This document shows, piece after piece, positions 1 through 9,227 of a stretch of DNA of 52,319 nt (positions are counted from its first letter, which is position 1; every line of letters starts with the position of its first letter). The translations under genes were made by a program, and so were the position numbers. Origin of the DNA: Nevskiaceae bacterium (GTDB lineage Bacteria > Pseudomonadota > Gammaproteobacteria > Nevskiales > Nevskiaceae); assembly GCA_021731445.1 (NCBI GenBank), contig JAKFXK010000016.1, forward strand, positions 1 to 52,319, given 5' to 3'. The notes under the pieces are model-generated. The model ran no database searches. It was given only the letters and a program-made list of their open reading frames with translations, and was not told the DNA's origin.

Positions 1-2
1 AC

Positions 3-578
3 AAGGCGCCACCGCATCCTTCCAAGCTGATCCTGGCTGGCGGCGCCGAACTCGGCAGCGGACGTCGCATCAGCATCAAGCTGGCGGTGGCGATCATCGT
101 GCTGGGGCTGCTGATCGGCGCGCTTGCGTTCTGGGGCAAGAACCGCAGCTCAGAGCCGGAGGCGCCTTCCGTGACGCCAACGGCGACCTTGGAGGAAGCA
201 TTTGTGCCGGCCCCGGTCGAAGAAGCAGCACCCCAGGCCGCTGCGCCGGCGGAGACCTTGCCCGCCGTCCCACAATCTGAATCCCCAGTGCCGGTGGCAT
301 CCCCATCGCCGGAAACAGCAGAGGCCACGGACAGCACACAGGGCATGCTGCAGATCCAGTTCAATGGCAGCTCGTGGACCGAAGTGAAGGACGCAACCGG
401 CAAGGTGCTGCTGTCCGGACTGGTCGATGCCGGCAACAGCCAGATGCTTGATGGCAAGCCGCCGTTCGTGGTGTTTCTCGGCAATGCGCCGGCGGTACGC
501 ATCACCTACAAGGGCCAGCCGGTCGACACCGCGCAGTTTCGTCGTGGCGACAACACCGCGCGCGTCGTACTGCCCTAA
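3..578 (+). CDS. rodZ: RodZ-like cytoskeletal protein, C-terminal part (cut by window edge)
   Basis: The reading frame is open to the left edge, so only the C-terminal ~190 residues are present. Visible order: a short basic stretch ending in RRISIKLA, one transmembrane helix (VAIIVLGLLIGALAFW), a Pro/Ala/Glu-rich linker, and a C-terminal beta domain containing the FNGSSWTEVKDATGKVL motif typical of the RodZ C-terminal DUF4115 domain. In the family the missing N-terminal half is a cytoplasmic helix-turn-helix that binds MreB, while this part spans the inner membrane and lies in the periplasm, helping to maintain rod shape. The gene sits 9 bp before ispG, as in many proteobacteria, which supports the call. 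The internal GTG at 87 is not the true start. Confidence 0.85.
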   Translation, partial: KAPPHPSKLILAGGAELGSGRRISIKLAVAIIVLGLLIGALAFWGKNRSSEPEAPSVTPTATLEEAFVPAPVEEAAPQAAAPAETLPAVPQSESPVPVASPSPETAEATDSTQGMLQIQFNGSSWTEVKDATGKVLLSGLVDAGNSQMLDGKPPFVVFLGNAPAVRITYKGQPVDTAQFRRGDNTARVVLP

Positions 579-587
579 GGGTTTTTC

Positions 588-1700
588 ATGTCGATGAAGG
601 CGCAGCATGTGATCGCTCGGCGCGTCTCGCGGCAGATCAGGGTTGGCAAGGTCAAGGTCGGTGGCGATGCCCCCATCGCAGTGCAGACCATGACCAATAC
701 CAAGACCGAGGATGTCGCCGCCACCGTTGCGCAAGTGCTGGCGGCAAAAAAAGCCGGGGCCGACATCGTCCGCATCTCGGTGCCCACCATTGCGGCCTGC
801 GTGGCTTTTGGCGAGATCAAGCGTGAGGTTCGTGCTCGGGTCGGCGATCTGCCGCTGATCGCCGATGTCCACTTCAACTACAAGTGCGCACTCAAGGCTG
901 CCGAGATGGGGGCTGATTGCCTGCGCATCAACCCCGGCAACATCGGCAGCGATGCGAAAGTGGCCGAGGTGATTGCCTGTGCACGGCACCATGGGGTGCC
1001 GATCCGCATCGGGGTCAATGCCGGTTCGCTCGAAGGTGATCTGCAAGAGAAATACGGCGAGCCGAATGCCGATGCCTTGGTCGAGTCGGCACTGCGCCAC
1101 ATTGAAATCCTCAAGAAACACAACTTCGAGGACTTCAAGGTGTCGCTGAAGGCGAGCGAGGTGTTCATGACGGTCCACGCCTACCGCAAGCTCGCCAAAC
1201 TGATCGACCAGCCGCTGCATCTGGGCATCACCGAGGCCGGCAGCCTGCGCAGTGGTGCGGTGAAGTCCTCCATCGGTCTCGGCATGCTGCTGGCCGATGG
1301 CATCGGCGACACCATCCGCATCTCGCTCGCCGCCGATCCGGTGGAGGAAGTGAAGGTCGGCTGGGACATTCTCAAATCCCTGCATCTGCGCAGCCGCGGC
1401 ATCAATCTGGTTGCCTGCCCCTCTTGTTCACGCCAGATGTTCGATGTCATCAAGGTGGTCAACGAGCTGGAAGCGCGGCTGGAAGACGTGACCGAGCCGA
1501 TTGACCTGGCCATCATCGGCTGCGTCGTCAATGGTCCCGGCGAGGCGCGCGAGGCGGCACTGGGTGTGGCTGGTGGTCGCCCCAACTCGATCTACATCGG
1601 CGGTGCGATCCAGCACAAGATCCACAACGAGAGTCTCGTGGACGAACTGGAAAAACTGGTGCGTGAGCAGCTGGCTGAGCGGAAGGCACTGGCGGCATGA
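588..1700 (+). CDS. ispG: 4-hydroxy-3-methylbut-2-enyl diphosphate synthase (IspG/GcpE)
   Basis: 370 aa, the usual length of the short bacterial form. It converts methylerythritol cyclodiphosphate to HMBPP in the MEP isoprenoid pathway, in the cytoplasm, with a 4Fe-4S cluster. The three cluster cysteines are visible as C277 and C280 (CPSC) and C312 ([12 protein letters not shown]), the last followed by the conserved Glu. The N-terminal TIM-barrel signature [14 protein letters not shown] is present. The ATG at 588 lies 9 bp after the rodZ stop; a second ATG two codons later is possible. The stop overlaps the hisS start (ATGA), so the two are translationally coupled. Confidence 0.97.
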   Translation: MSMKAQHVIARRVSRQIRVGKVKVGGDAPIAVQTMTNTKTEDVAATVAQVLAAKKAGADIVRISVPTIAACVAFGEIKREVRARVGDLPLIADVHFNYKCALKAAEMGADCLRINPGNIGSDAKVAEVIACARHHGVPIRIGVNAGSLEGDLQEKYGEPNADALVESALRHIEILKKHNFEDFKVSLKASEVFMTVHAYRKLAKLIDQPLHLGITEAGSLRSGAVKSSIGLGMLLADGIGDTIRISLAADPVEEVKVGWDILKSLHLRSRGINLVACPSCSRQMFDVIKVVNELEARLEDVTEPIDLAIIGCVVNGPGEAREAALGVAGGRPNSIYIGGAIQHKIHNESLVDELEKLVREQLAERKALAA

Positions 1701-2968
1701 GCAAGCTGCAATCGCTGAGAGGTTTCAACGACGTGCTGCCTGCGCAGGCCGCCCTGTTCCGCCGGGTGTTTACCACTGCCGCTGATGTTGCCGCCCGCTA
1801 CGGTTATGGCGAGATTCGCCTGCCGCTGCTCGAAGCCACTACACTGTTCAAGCGTGCCGTCGGCGAAGTGACCGACGTAATCGAGAAGGAGATGTACTCC
1901 TTCGACGACCGCGATGGGATGTCAGTCAGCCTGCGGCCTGAACTCACTGCTGGCGTGGTGCGTGCCGGCATCGAGCACGGGCTGCTGCACAACCAGCAGC
2001 AGCGTTTCTGGTATGCGGGGCCAGCCTTTCGTCATGAACGACCACAGGCGGGGCGTTACCGGCAGTTCCATCAGGTGGGTGTCGAGGCCTATGGCATGGT
2101 GGGCCCAGACATCGACGCCGAAGTCATCGCCTTCTCGCAACGTTTCCTGACCAGCCTGGGCATCGGTGGCCTGAAGCTCGAAATCAACTCACTGGGCGGC
2201 AGCGAGGCGAGGGCCCACTACCGCGCGGCACTAATTGAATACCTCTCGCATTTCGAGAGCGACCTGGACGAAGACTCCAGGCGTCGCCTGCACAGCAATC
2301 CGCTGCGCGTGCTGGACTCGAAAGTGCCGCGCACACGCGAGATCGTTGCCGGCGCGCCGCAGCTCGCCAACCATCTCGAAGACGAGTCCCGTGCTCATTT
2401 CGATGGCTGGCGGCAGGCGCTGGAAGACCTAGGTATCGCCTATGAGATCAATCCGCAGCTCGTGCGTGGCCTCGACTACTACACGCGCGGTGTGTTCGAG
2501 TGGACGACCACAGAACTCGGCAGCCAAGGCACGGTGCTGGCGGGTGGCCGCTACGACAATCTGGTAGCACAACTGGGCGGCTCGCCATCACCCGCAGTGG
2601 GCTGGGCCAGTGGGGTCGAGCGGCTGGTACTGCTGCTCGAAAAGCAGCAGGCTGCCGCAGCCGTCGATGCCCCCGAAGTCTATTTTTGTACTCTGGGCGA
2701 GGCCGCCGAACGCCGCGCGCGTACCCTTGCCGAAACGCTCCGCAACGCAATGCCCACCCTGCGCCTGCTGCTCAATGCCGGTGGCGGCAAGCTCAAGAGC
2801 CAACTGGGGCGGGCGGAGAAATCCGGCGCCCGCCTGACCCTGGTGTTGGGCGAGGCCGAACTGGCTCAGGGCGCAGTTCAAGTAAAATCCACGCCCCCCG
2901 CTGCCGGGACGGATGCCTTGCTGCCTTTCGAGGCACTGCCTGCGGGGCTCGCCATCCTACTGCGCTGA
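1697..2968 (+). CDS. hisS: Histidyl-tRNA synthetase
   Basis: 423 aa class II synthetase that charges tRNA-His. Motif 1 lies around the EKEMYSF/RPELTAG region, motif 2 is [16 protein letters not shown], the histidine-specific loop is [13 protein letters not shown], and motif 3 follows [10 protein letters not shown]-terminal anticodon-binding domain occupies the last ~95 residues. It starts with ATGA overlapping the ispG stop. The ispG-hisS-yfgM-bamB-der order is the standard one in beta- and gammaproteobacteria. Confidence 0.97.
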   Translation: MSKLQSLRGFNDVLPAQAALFRRVFTTAADVAARYGYGEIRLPLLEATTLFKRAVGEVTDVIEKEMYSFDDRDGMSVSLRPELTAGVVRAGIEHGLLHNQQQRFWYAGPAFRHERPQAGRYRQFHQVGVEAYGMVGPDIDAEVIAFSQRFLTSLGIGGLKLEINSLGGSEARAHYRAALIEYLSHFESDLDEDSRRRLHSNPLRVLDSKVPRTREIVAGAPQLANHLEDESRAHFDGWRQALEDLGIAYEINPQLVRGLDYYTRGVFEWTTTELGSQGTVLAGGRYDNLVAQLGGSPSPAVGWASGVERLVLLLEKQQAAAAVDAPEVYFCTLGEAAERRARTLAETLRNAMPTLRLLLNAGGGKLKSQLGRAEKSGARLTLVLGEAELAQGAVQVKSTPPAAGTDALLPFEALPAGLAILLR

Positions 2969-3021
2969 TTTGCAACCCCTGGTCGCGCAAGCGGTCAAAC
3001 CACCCACTGACGGAACAACAC

Positions 3022-3654
3022 ATGTCGCACTATGACGACGAAGACCAGGCCCAACGCCTCAAGCAATGGTGGAAGGACAACTGGAAAGCCCTTGCTGCGG
3101 GTCTGATTCTCGGCCTTTCCGGCATTGTCGGCTGGGATCAGTACAAAGCGCACCAGCTGGCGCGCGGTGCCGAAGCCGCCAAGATGTTCGAAGACCTGAA
3201 GACCGCACTGCTGGCCGACAAGGCCGAAGAGGCCAACAGCATTGCCAACAAGCTGAAAACCGACTTTGCCAAAACGCCGTACGCAGCACAGGGCCTGTTG
3301 CGCATTGCCCAGCATGCGGTCGAAAAAGGCCGTTTCGACGAAGCCCTGCCGCCGCTGGCCTGGGTAGCGGCCAATGCCGAAGACAAGGTGCTGCAACCGC
3401 TTGCCACACTGCGCCAGGCCCGGGTGCTGGCCCAGCAGGGCAAGTTCGACGAGGCCATCCAGCTGCTCGATAGCAAGCTCGATAAGAGCTACACCACGCT
3501 GGTGCAGGAGCTCAAGGGCGATATCCTGCTGGCCCAGGGCAACCGCAAGGGTGCGCGCGAGTCCTTTCAGAAGGCGCTGACGGCCAGTGATGGCGCCGCC
3601 GCCAACCGTGAAACGCTGCAACGCAAGATCGACGATCTTGCCGACGCGGCCTGA
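3022..3654 (+). CDS. yfgM: YfgM-like membrane-anchored tetratricopeptide protein
   Basis: 210 aa. A charged, Trp-containing cytoplasmic N-terminus (QRLKQWWKDNWK) is followed by one transmembrane helix (ALAAGLILGLSGIVGWDQY) and a periplasmic alpha-helical domain with TPR-like repeats, the layout of the YfgM/DUF2133 family. E. coli YfgM associates with the SecYEG translocon and the chaperone PpiD. I chose the ATG at 3022 because it gives exactly this layout; the frame itself stays open further upstream but only as a shadow of hisS. The stop codon TGA overlaps a possible bamB ATG at 3654. Confidence 0.9.
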   Translation: MSHYDDEDQAQRLKQWWKDNWKALAAGLILGLSGIVGWDQYKAHQLARGAEAAKMFEDLKTALLADKAEEANSIANKLKTDFAKTPYAAQGLLRIAQHAVEKGRFDEALPPLAWVAANAEDKVLQPLATLRQARVLAQQGKFDEAIQLLDSKLDKSYTTLVQELKGDILLAQGNRKGARESFQKALTASDGAAANRETLQRKIDDLADAA

Positions 3655-3683
3655 TGCACCCATCCCGTTTTGAGGAGAACCGC

Positions 3684-4838
3684 TTGAGCTTACGCACCAC
3701 CTGCCGCGTCTCGGCCATCGTCCTGCTGGCGCTTGCTGCTGCCGCCTGCTCGTCCAAGGCCAAGGTGCGCGAGCCGGCCAAGCTCACCGATATCGTCAAT
3801 CCCAGGGTGCAGATTGCCGATGCCTGGTCGCTGGGTATCGGCAAGGGGGCCGATGGTCGTCCTTCCGGCTTGCGGCCCCAGCTTGAACCCGACGCGCTGT
3901 TCGTCGCCGAGAGCGGCGGTGCGGTGATGGCGCTTGATCCCGAAACCGGCCGCACCCGCTGGAGCCGTGAGCTCAAGAAAACCCGCATCTCAGCCGGCCC
4001 TTCCATCGTTGGTGATCTGGTGCTGGTGGGTACGCTCGATGCCGAAGTGATCGCCCTCAAACGCGCTGATGGCTCGGAGCTGTGGCGCGCCCCGGTGTCC
4101 AGCGAAGTGCTGGCACCGCCCAGCGGCGCAGGCGATGTCATCGTCGTGCGCAGCATCGACGGTCGCGCCTTCGGGCTTGCGGCTGTTGATGGCAAGCGGC
4201 TGTGGAGTTTTGACCGCACGGTGCCGACACTGACCCTGCGCGGCATCTCGCCGCCACTGATCGAGGGCAACCGCGTGCTGCTGGGCATGGACTCCGGTCG
4301 CCTCGCCGCCGTGCAGCTGCGCGATGGCACGCCGCTGTGGGAGCAGGCGGTTTCGGTACCGAGCGGCCGCACCGAGCTGGAACGCCTGGCGGACATCGAC
4401 GCCCAACTGGTCGATAGCCTCGAAGGCGTGCTGGTGGCGAGCTACGGTGGTGACGTGGCCTTGATCGACCCGGTGGATGGCGAGAGCCGCTGGCGGCGTG
4501 CGATCAAATCCGGCACTGGCGTGGCGGTGGGTGGCAGCAATGTCTATGTTAGCGACGCCGACGGTGTGGTCTGGGCGCTGGATGCGGCCAGCGGTGCGGC
4601 GGTGTGGAAGAGCGAAGCGCTGCAATACCGTCGCCTGTCGCCACCGGCGTTCTTCAAGGGCTATGCGGTGGTGGCCGACTACCAGGGCTACCTGCATTTC
4701 TTCGACCCCGCCGACGGCAAGCTGGTGGGCCGTACCCGTGTCGGCCGCGATGCCATCCTGGCACCGATGGTGGCGACCGACAGCACCCTGTATGTCTACA
4801 ACATCGAGGGCCGGCTCGAGGCTCTCCGGCTTCGCTGA
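3684..4838 (+). CDS. bamB: Outer membrane assembly lipoprotein BamB
   Basis: Beta-propeller lipoprotein of the BAM complex that helps insert outer-membrane proteins. The N-terminus is a lipoprotein signal: Arg-containing n-region, VSAIVLLALAAAA core and the acylated Cys of AAACSS. About eight PQQ-type blades follow (ALDPETGRTRWSRELK, ALKRADGSELWRAPV, ALDAASGAAVWKSEA and others). An ATG at 3654 overlaps the yfgM stop, but a strong GAGGAG ribosome site at 3672-3677 stands 6 bp before an in-frame TTG at 3684 and gives a shorter, better signal peptide, so I take TTG (384 aa). The ATG at 3654 would add ten residues. It lies between yfgM and der, as in E. coli. Confidence 0.93.
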   Translation: MSLRTTCRVSAIVLLALAAAACSSKAKVREPAKLTDIVNPRVQIADAWSLGIGKGADGRPSGLRPQLEPDALFVAESGGAVMALDPETGRTRWSRELKKTRISAGPSIVGDLVLVGTLDAEVIALKRADGSELWRAPVSSEVLAPPSGAGDVIVVRSIDGRAFGLAAVDGKRLWSFDRTVPTLTLRGISPPLIEGNRVLLGMDSGRLAAVQLRDGTPLWEQAVSVPSGRTELERLADIDAQLVDSLEGVLVASYGGDVALIDPVDGESRWRRAIKSGTGVAVGGSNVYVSDADGVVWALDAASGAAVWKSEALQYRRLSPPAFFKGYAVVADYQGYLHFFDPADGKLVGRTRVGRDAILAPMVATDSTLYVYNIEGRLEALRLR

Positions 4839-4846
4839 GAGTGGGC

Positions 4847-6274
4847 GTGAGCAATCTCACCGACACCGCTGAAACTCCTGAAACTGATGGGCCAACGTTG
4901 CCCGTGGTCGTACTGGTCGGCCGCCCAAATGTCGGCAAATCGACACTGTTCAACGCCTTCACCAACAGCCGCGATGCATTGGTGATGGACTTGCCGGGCC
5001 TGACCCGCGACCGCCAGTACGGTCAGGGCAAGTTCGAGGGAAAGGGCTTCATGGTGGTGGATACCGGCGGCCTGTCGCCGGACGAGGACGATGCCCTCGC
5101 CATGCTGGCCGAGGAACAGGCGCAGATCGCGCTGACCGAAGCGACCCACATCCTGTTTCTGGTTGATGCACACGATGGCTGCATGCCGGATGACTTGGCG
5201 ATCGCCCAGCGTCTGCGCAAGCTCAACAAGCCGATCACGCTGCTGGTGAACAAGGCCGAGGGCCGTACGAAAACGGCCGTCGGTGCTGACTTCCACCAGC
5301 TGGGTCTCGGCGAGCCGATCCCGATCTCCGCCGAACACGGCGATGGCCTGGGCAACCTGCAACGCAGCATCCTGGTCGATGCGCCGCCCGCCGAGTTTGA
5401 AGACGAGGACGGCATCATCCGTGTCGCCATCGTCGGCCGCCCCAATGCCGGCAAATCCACACTGGTCAATCGCCTGCTGGGCGAATCGCGCCTGCTGACC
5501 AGCGAGGTGGCAGGCACCACCCGCGATGCGATCAGCGTCCGGCTGGAGCGTGATGGTCATCAGTACGAGCTGATCGACACCGCCGGCATCCGCCGCCGCA
5601 ACAAGGTCAGCGAGGTCATCGAGAAGTTCTCCATCGTCAAGGCGCTGCAAGCGGTGGAGAAGGCGCACGTTGTCATCGTGATGACCGATGCGGCGGATGA
5701 GGTGGGTGTACACGATGCCAAGCTCATGGGCCTCATCGCCCAGCGCGGCCGCGCGATGGTGCTGGCGGTCAACAAGTGGGATCACCTCACGACCGACAAG
5801 CGCAACAGCATCCGCACCGATGTCGATTTCAAGCTGCCATTCCTCGATTTCGTGCCGCCGCACTACATCTCGGCGCTACATGGTTCGGGCCTGAAAGCCC
5901 TGATGGATGATGTGGTGCTGGCCTACGAGGCCACCACCCGTGATATCCCCACACCAGAGCTGACCCGTGCGCTCGAACGTGCAGTCGACAAGCATGGCCC
6001 GCCTGCGGTGCTGACGCGGCCCATCAAGCTGCGCTATGCACACCAGATCGGCACCAACCCGATCCAGATTCTGATCCACGGCAACCAGACTGAGAAGCTG
6101 CCGACCAGCTATCACCGCTATCTCATCAACGAGTTCCGCGAAGCCTTCGCACTTGTCGGTGTGCCGATCATGTTGAGCTTCAAGACCGGCGTGAACCCTT
6201 ACAAAGACAAGAAAAACGTGCTGACCGACCGCCAGATCAAGAAAAAGCGGCGCACTACCGAGCGGTTTCGCTAA
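4847..6274 (+). CDS. der: Ribosome-assembly GTPase Der (EngA)
   Basis: 475 aa GTPase with two tandem G domains and a C-terminal KH-like domain, acting in 50S subunit maturation. The first P-loop is GRPNVGKS at about residue 25, the second GRPNAGKS at about residue 197; both DTAG-type switch motifs (VVDTGG, LIDTAGI) and both NK-D type motifs (NKAEG, NKWD) are present. The C-terminus carries the family sequence NPYKDKKNVLTDRQIKKKRR. The frame is open upstream inside bamB; I place the start at GTG 4847, just after the bamB stop, with GTG 4841 as the alternative. A terminator follows 16 bp after the stop, closing this operon. Confidence 0.95.
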   Translation: MSNLTDTAETPETDGPTLPVVVLVGRPNVGKSTLFNAFTNSRDALVMDLPGLTRDRQYGQGKFEGKGFMVVDTGGLSPDEDDALAMLAEEQAQIALTEATHILFLVDAHDGCMPDDLAIAQRLRKLNKPITLLVNKAEGRTKTAVGADFHQLGLGEPIPISAEHGDGLGNLQRSILVDAPPAEFEDEDGIIRVAIVGRPNAGKSTLVNRLLGESRLLTSEVAGTTRDAISVRLERDGHQYELIDTAGIRRRNKVSEVIEKFSIVKALQAVEKAHVVIVMTDAADEVGVHDAKLMGLIAQRGRAMVLAVNKWDHLTTDKRNSIRTDVDFKLPFLDFVPPHYISALHGSGLKALMDDVVLAYEATTRDIPTPELTRALERAVDKHGPPAVLTRPIKLRYAHQIGTNPIQILIHGNQTEKLPTSYHRYLINEFREAFALVGVPIMLSFKTGVNPYKDKKNVLTDRQIKKKRRTTERFR

Positions 6275-6290
6275 GCACTACTGCTGCAAA

Positions 6291-6321
6291 CAAAAGGCCC
6301 GCATGATTGGGCCTTTTTGTT
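6291..6321 (+). terminator. Rho-independent terminator after der
   Basis: AAAAGGCCC, an 8-nt loop, GGGCCTTTTT: a perfect GC-rich stem followed by a T-run, placed directly downstream of the der stop codon. It ends the rodZ-der transcription unit. Confidence 0.85.
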
Positions 6322-6441
6322 GCTATGCCATCAACGGCCAGTTCATCAACATTCTCGCTGTTGGCATGGCAGCCGCGACCAAGAACGTCTGTTGTCACAA
6401 CTGGCAGGCGTTGGCAGCGAGTAGTCGCATTGAAGTTTTTC

Positions 6442-6470
6442 TGACCGCTTACTGCGGTGATTTGACCGCT
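6442..6470 (+). promoter_or_regulatory. Direct repeat pair before the kinase gene, possible LytTR site
   Basis: TGACCGCT occurs at 6442-6449 and again at 6463-6470, a 21-bp period with a 13-bp spacer. LytTR-domain regulators characteristically bind two short direct repeats about two helical turns apart. The pair lies about 50 bp before the start of the sensor kinase of the LytTR system. A related pair with the same period lies before the exported-protein gene at 8500. Function is inferred. Confidence 0.45.
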
Positions 6471-6518
6471 CGCCACGGCGCGCTGCAGACGCCGCGAGGG
6501 TCCGGCAAACTGGCGCAG

Positions 6519-7685
6519 ATGAATTCTGCCCACGAGTTGCAAGAGGACGCCTTGGTGCCGCCCGGGTCGGTGCGTGCGTACTGGCTGTGCCAGATCGCGG
6601 GCTGGTATGGATTCGCCGCCGCCCAGATCGGTGCCGTTGCGCTGCTGAAGCGCAGCGACGGACTGCGCAGCCTGATCGGCGAACTCGATGCCACCGTCGC
6701 AGACTCCATCCTAGATGGCTTTCGCGGGGTCTCGATGGCGCAGGTCGCTTTCGAATTTCTGCTGCTGCATACCGGCGCGCTAGTGGTGACGCATCTGCTG
6801 CGGCGCCACATGCGCCAACGGCAGTGGCAAGCTTTGTCCGTCAGCGCACTGCTGCGACACGGTCTGGTGGCCGGCGTGTTGCTCAGCGTGCCGTTCGGCC
6901 TGGCCCAGTGGGTCATGGCGGTTGCTGCCATTCGCCCGCCGCTGCCGGGCGGGCCGCCGTGGACGCAACTCGTCCTGATGATGCTGAACTGGAGCGGGAT
7001 CTTCTGGCTGTGGATCGCGCTGTACTTCGCCGTGCTCCGCGCGCGCAAGCGTCGCCACGCCGAGCTGCGCCGATCGGAAATAAGGCGCGCGCTGCAGCTA
7101 GCCGAGCTGCGTCTGCTCAAGGCCCAGCTCAATCCCCATTTCCTGTTCAACTCGCTCAACAGCGTACGCGCGCTGATCGCCGACGATGCCGCCCGCGCGC
7201 AGCAGGCGGTCACCCAGCTCGCGCGCATGCTGCGCTACACGCTGGGCGCGGGCCAAGACGAACTGGTCACGCTGGAACAAGAGCTGGAAATCGTCAGCGA
7301 CTACCTCGCGCTCGAAGCCTTGCGACTCGACCGGCGACTGCGTGTCGAGCGCGATATCTCGGCCGCGGCGCTGCGCGCGCGCATCCCGGTCATGCTGCTG
7401 CAGACCCTGATCGAGAATGCGATCAAGCATGGCATCGCTGAGCTGCCGGACGGCGGCCTGCTGCGCCTGTCGGCCCGCGTTGCCGATGGCTGCCTGCAGA
7501 TGGAAATCGAGAATCCACGGCCCGACCCTCCGCTGCCGACGACGCAGTCAGGTGTCGGGCTGCGCAATAGTGTCGAGCGCCTGCGCCTGCTGTTTGGCGC
7601 CGAGGCCAGCCTCGAGATCGATCTTGCGCAGCCCGGCCGCGCGCTCGTGTGTGTGCGCATTCCGCTGCTCGCGATGGCCGCATGA
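6519..7685 (+). CDS. LytS/AlgZ-type sensor histidine kinase
   Basis: 388 aa inner-membrane sensor. The N-terminal half has about four hydrophobic segments (residues ~20-180) and no recognisable periplasmic sensor domain. A HisKA_7TM/His_kinase (PF06580-type) domain follows, with the H-box LNPHFLFNSLNSVRAL and the N-box ENAIKHGI, then a GVGLRN G-box. The frame opens upstream at 6303, but the ATG at 6519 gives a sensible N-terminus and clears the der terminator. No strong ribosome site is visible, so the start is uncertain. The stop overlaps the regulator start (ATGA), so kinase and regulator are a coupled pair. The signal sensed is unknown. Confidence 0.9.
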   Translation: MNSAHELQEDALVPPGSVRAYWLCQIAGWYGFAAAQIGAVALLKRSDGLRSLIGELDATVADSILDGFRGVSMAQVAFEFLLLHTGALVVTHLLRRHMRQRQWQALSVSALLRHGLVAGVLLSVPFGLAQWVMAVAAIRPPLPGGPPWTQLVLMMLNWSGIFWLWIALYFAVLRARKRRHAELRRSEIRRALQLAELRLLKAQLNPHFLFNSLNSVRALIADDAARAQQAVTQLARMLRYTLGAGQDELVTLEQELEIVSDYLALEALRLDRRLRVERDISAAALRARIPVMLLQTLIENAIKHGIAELPDGGLLRLSARVADGCLQMEIENPRPDPPLPTTQSGVGLRNSVERLRLLFGAEASLEIDLAQPGRALVCVRIPLLAMAA

Positions 7686-8389
7686 AAGCGTTCATCGTCG
7701 ACGACGAACCGCTGGCGCGGCGCGAGCTGCGGCGCCTGCTGACCGAGTTCGCATGGATCGACGTTTGCGGCGAGGCGAGCGGCATCGACCACGCCGTGCG
7801 CGAGATCGAGGAACTGGCGCCGGAACTATTGTTCCTCGACATCCAGATGCCTGGCGGCACCGGCTTCGACGTGCTGGCCCGGCTCGAGCACGTGCCGCAG
7901 GTTATCTTTACCACCGCGCACGACCAGCATGCGGTACGTGCTTTCGAAGTCAACGCGCTGGATTACCTGCTCAAGCCGATTGAGCCGGAGCGCCTGGCCG
8001 CGGCGCTGGCGCGCGCGCGCGGGCGCAATGCCCAGCCGGCGCCGGCGACGGGCGCGCCGATCGAGCAAATGTTCGTCAAGGATGGACCGAACTGCTGGTT
8101 CGTGCCGCTTGCCGAGGTGAGTCTGCTGACTGCCGAAGGCAACTATGTGCGCCTGCTGTGGGGGCAGCGCCAGCCGCTGCTCGGCCGCCCCCTGACCGCG
8201 CTCGAGCAGCGGCTCGACCCGAAAATCTTTTTCCGCGCCAATCGCCGCCAGATCGTCAACCTGAGCTGTATCGAAAGCGTCGAGGCCGGTATCGGCGGGC
8301 GTCTGCATGTGCAGCTGCGCGGCGGCGGGCCGGAAGTCGAAATCTCGCGCCGCCAAGCGCGCGTTTTCCGCGAGCAGACCAGCGTCTGA
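7682..8389 (+). CDS. LytTR-family response regulator
   Basis: 235 aa. An N-terminal receiver domain shows the acidic pocket D7/D8, phosphorylatable D53 (LLFLDIQMPGG), the conserved Thr (FTTAHD) and the K of LLKPIE. An Ala-rich linker leads to a LytTR DNA-binding domain (about residues 135-235; WFVPLAEVSLLTAEGNYVRL, FFRANRRQIVNLSCIESVE). The family includes AlgR and AgrA. It is coupled to the upstream kinase by ATGA. Repeats with 21-bp period before the kinase gene and immediately after this stop codon suggest it controls its own operon and the exported protein at 8500. Confidence 0.93.
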   Translation: MKAFIVDDEPLARRELRRLLTEFAWIDVCGEASGIDHAVREIEELAPELLFLDIQMPGGTGFDVLARLEHVPQVIFTTAHDQHAVRAFEVNALDYLLKPIEPERLAAALARARGRNAQPAPATGAPIEQMFVKDGPNCWFVPLAEVSLLTAEGNYVRLLWGQRQPLLGRPLTALEQRLDPKIFFRANRRQIVNLSCIESVEAGIGGRLHVQLRGGGPEVEISRRQARVFREQTSV

Positions 8390-8420
8390 TCGCCGCTCGC
8401 TGCGCGTTTGCGACCGCTCG
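8390..8420 (+). promoter_or_regulatory. Second 21-bp-spaced repeat pair, possible LytTR site
   Basis: TCGCCGCTCG (8390-8399) and CGACCGCTCG (8411-8420) share CCGCTCG exactly 21 bp apart and resemble the TGACCGCT pair before the kinase gene. They start right after the regulator stop codon and end 80 bp before the next gene. Some of the similarity could be chance in GC-rich sequence. Confidence 0.4.
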
Positions 8421-8499
8421 ACATCTATTTGCCGACAGCAATCTGCACGGACCTAGTCTTCCGGCGTCGCCGGCCGCGCCGGCATTGACGGAGAGCCAC

Positions 8500-9093
8500 A
8501 TGAAACGAATCGTCATCGCGCCATGGCTTGCGGCCCTGGCGCTGCTGCTCGCTGCGGCCGACCTGCCGGCAGCCTGCGACCTGAGTGCGGATCGCATCAC
8601 GCTGCCGAACGGCTGGTCGGCGACGCCGCATCAGGATTTCATTCAGTACCGCAGTCCGGGCGCTGGGGAGGCGCTGACAGTTGCGCTGTACACGCTGGAA
8701 AGCCGCCGCGCTGCGGGCATTCCGGTCGCCGCGATGCTCGAGCTTGCGCAGCTGCGCCGCCAGCGCGAACAGGAGCTGGCCGGCGCCACGCTGCGACTGT
8801 CGGCGTTGCAGCAGTTGCAGGCTGGCCCGGCGTTGCGGCTGCAGTACAGCGGCGAGGACCCGAGCAGCCGCCGACGCTTCGTCAACTTGATGCTCGGCTC
8901 GCCGGATTGTGTGCGCAACTATTACTACGAGGCGATCGACCTGCCGGCACCGGTATTTCTCCGGCAGGCGGAGCGCATGCTCGGCGCGTCAGCGCCGCCG
9001 CAGGTGCATACGGCACAACGACCAATTTCGCATTGGAATATCGGCGTACCGCCCACAGTGCGCAGGCTCGAAACGGTTGTTGCGCTTCCCTGA
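8500..9093 (+). CDS. Small exported protein of unknown function
   Basis: 197 aa beginning MKRIVIAPWLAALALLLAAADLPAA-C, a clear signal peptide with cleavage near the Ala-Ala-Cys; a lipobox is weak, so periplasmic secretion is as likely as acylation. The mature part has no domain I recognise. It has two further cysteines and an NGWSATPHQDFIQYRSPG segment that could be the start of a beta-rich fold. A GGAGAG ribosome site precedes the ATG. It lies 110 bp after the LytTR regulator on the same strand, with the direct repeats between, so it is the best candidate target of that system. The upstream gap also contains a GC-rich inverted repeat (CCGGCG...CGCCGG, 8461-8482). Confidence 0.7.
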   Translation: MKRIVIAPWLAALALLLAAADLPAACDLSADRITLPNGWSATPHQDFIQYRSPGAGEALTVALYTLESRRAAGIPVAAMLELAQLRRQREQELAGATLRLSALQQLQAGPALRLQYSGEDPSSRRRFVNLMLGSPDCVRNYYYEAIDLPAPVFLRQAERMLGASAPPQVHTAQRPISHWNIGVPPTVRRLETVVALP

Positions 9094-9154
9094 CTCATTC
9101 TCTCGAACCAACCGCGTCGGACATTTTGAGAGCGACATTGTGAGTAAAGATTTC

Positions 9155-9175
9155 CCCTCTCCCTCTGGGAGAGGG
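9155..9175. repeat. CCCTCTCCC/GGGAGAGGG intergenic hairpin
   Basis: Perfect 9-bp stem with a 3-nt loop, followed by AGGAGGTGAGGG. Hairpins of this CTCTCCC...GGGAGAG type are common dispersed intergenic elements in GC-rich proteobacteria. Here it separates the convergent exported-protein gene and otsA and could act as a terminator, but it has no T-run. Confidence 0.5.
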
Positions 9176-9227
9176 TAGGAGGTGAGGGCCTCGCCGAATG
9201 AGACAGAACTTTCGAGAACAGGTCTAG

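Noticed and set aside
4796-5863. 355-codon minus-strand frame
   Set aside because: Shadow of der; low-complexity Asp/Ala/Gly-rich translation.
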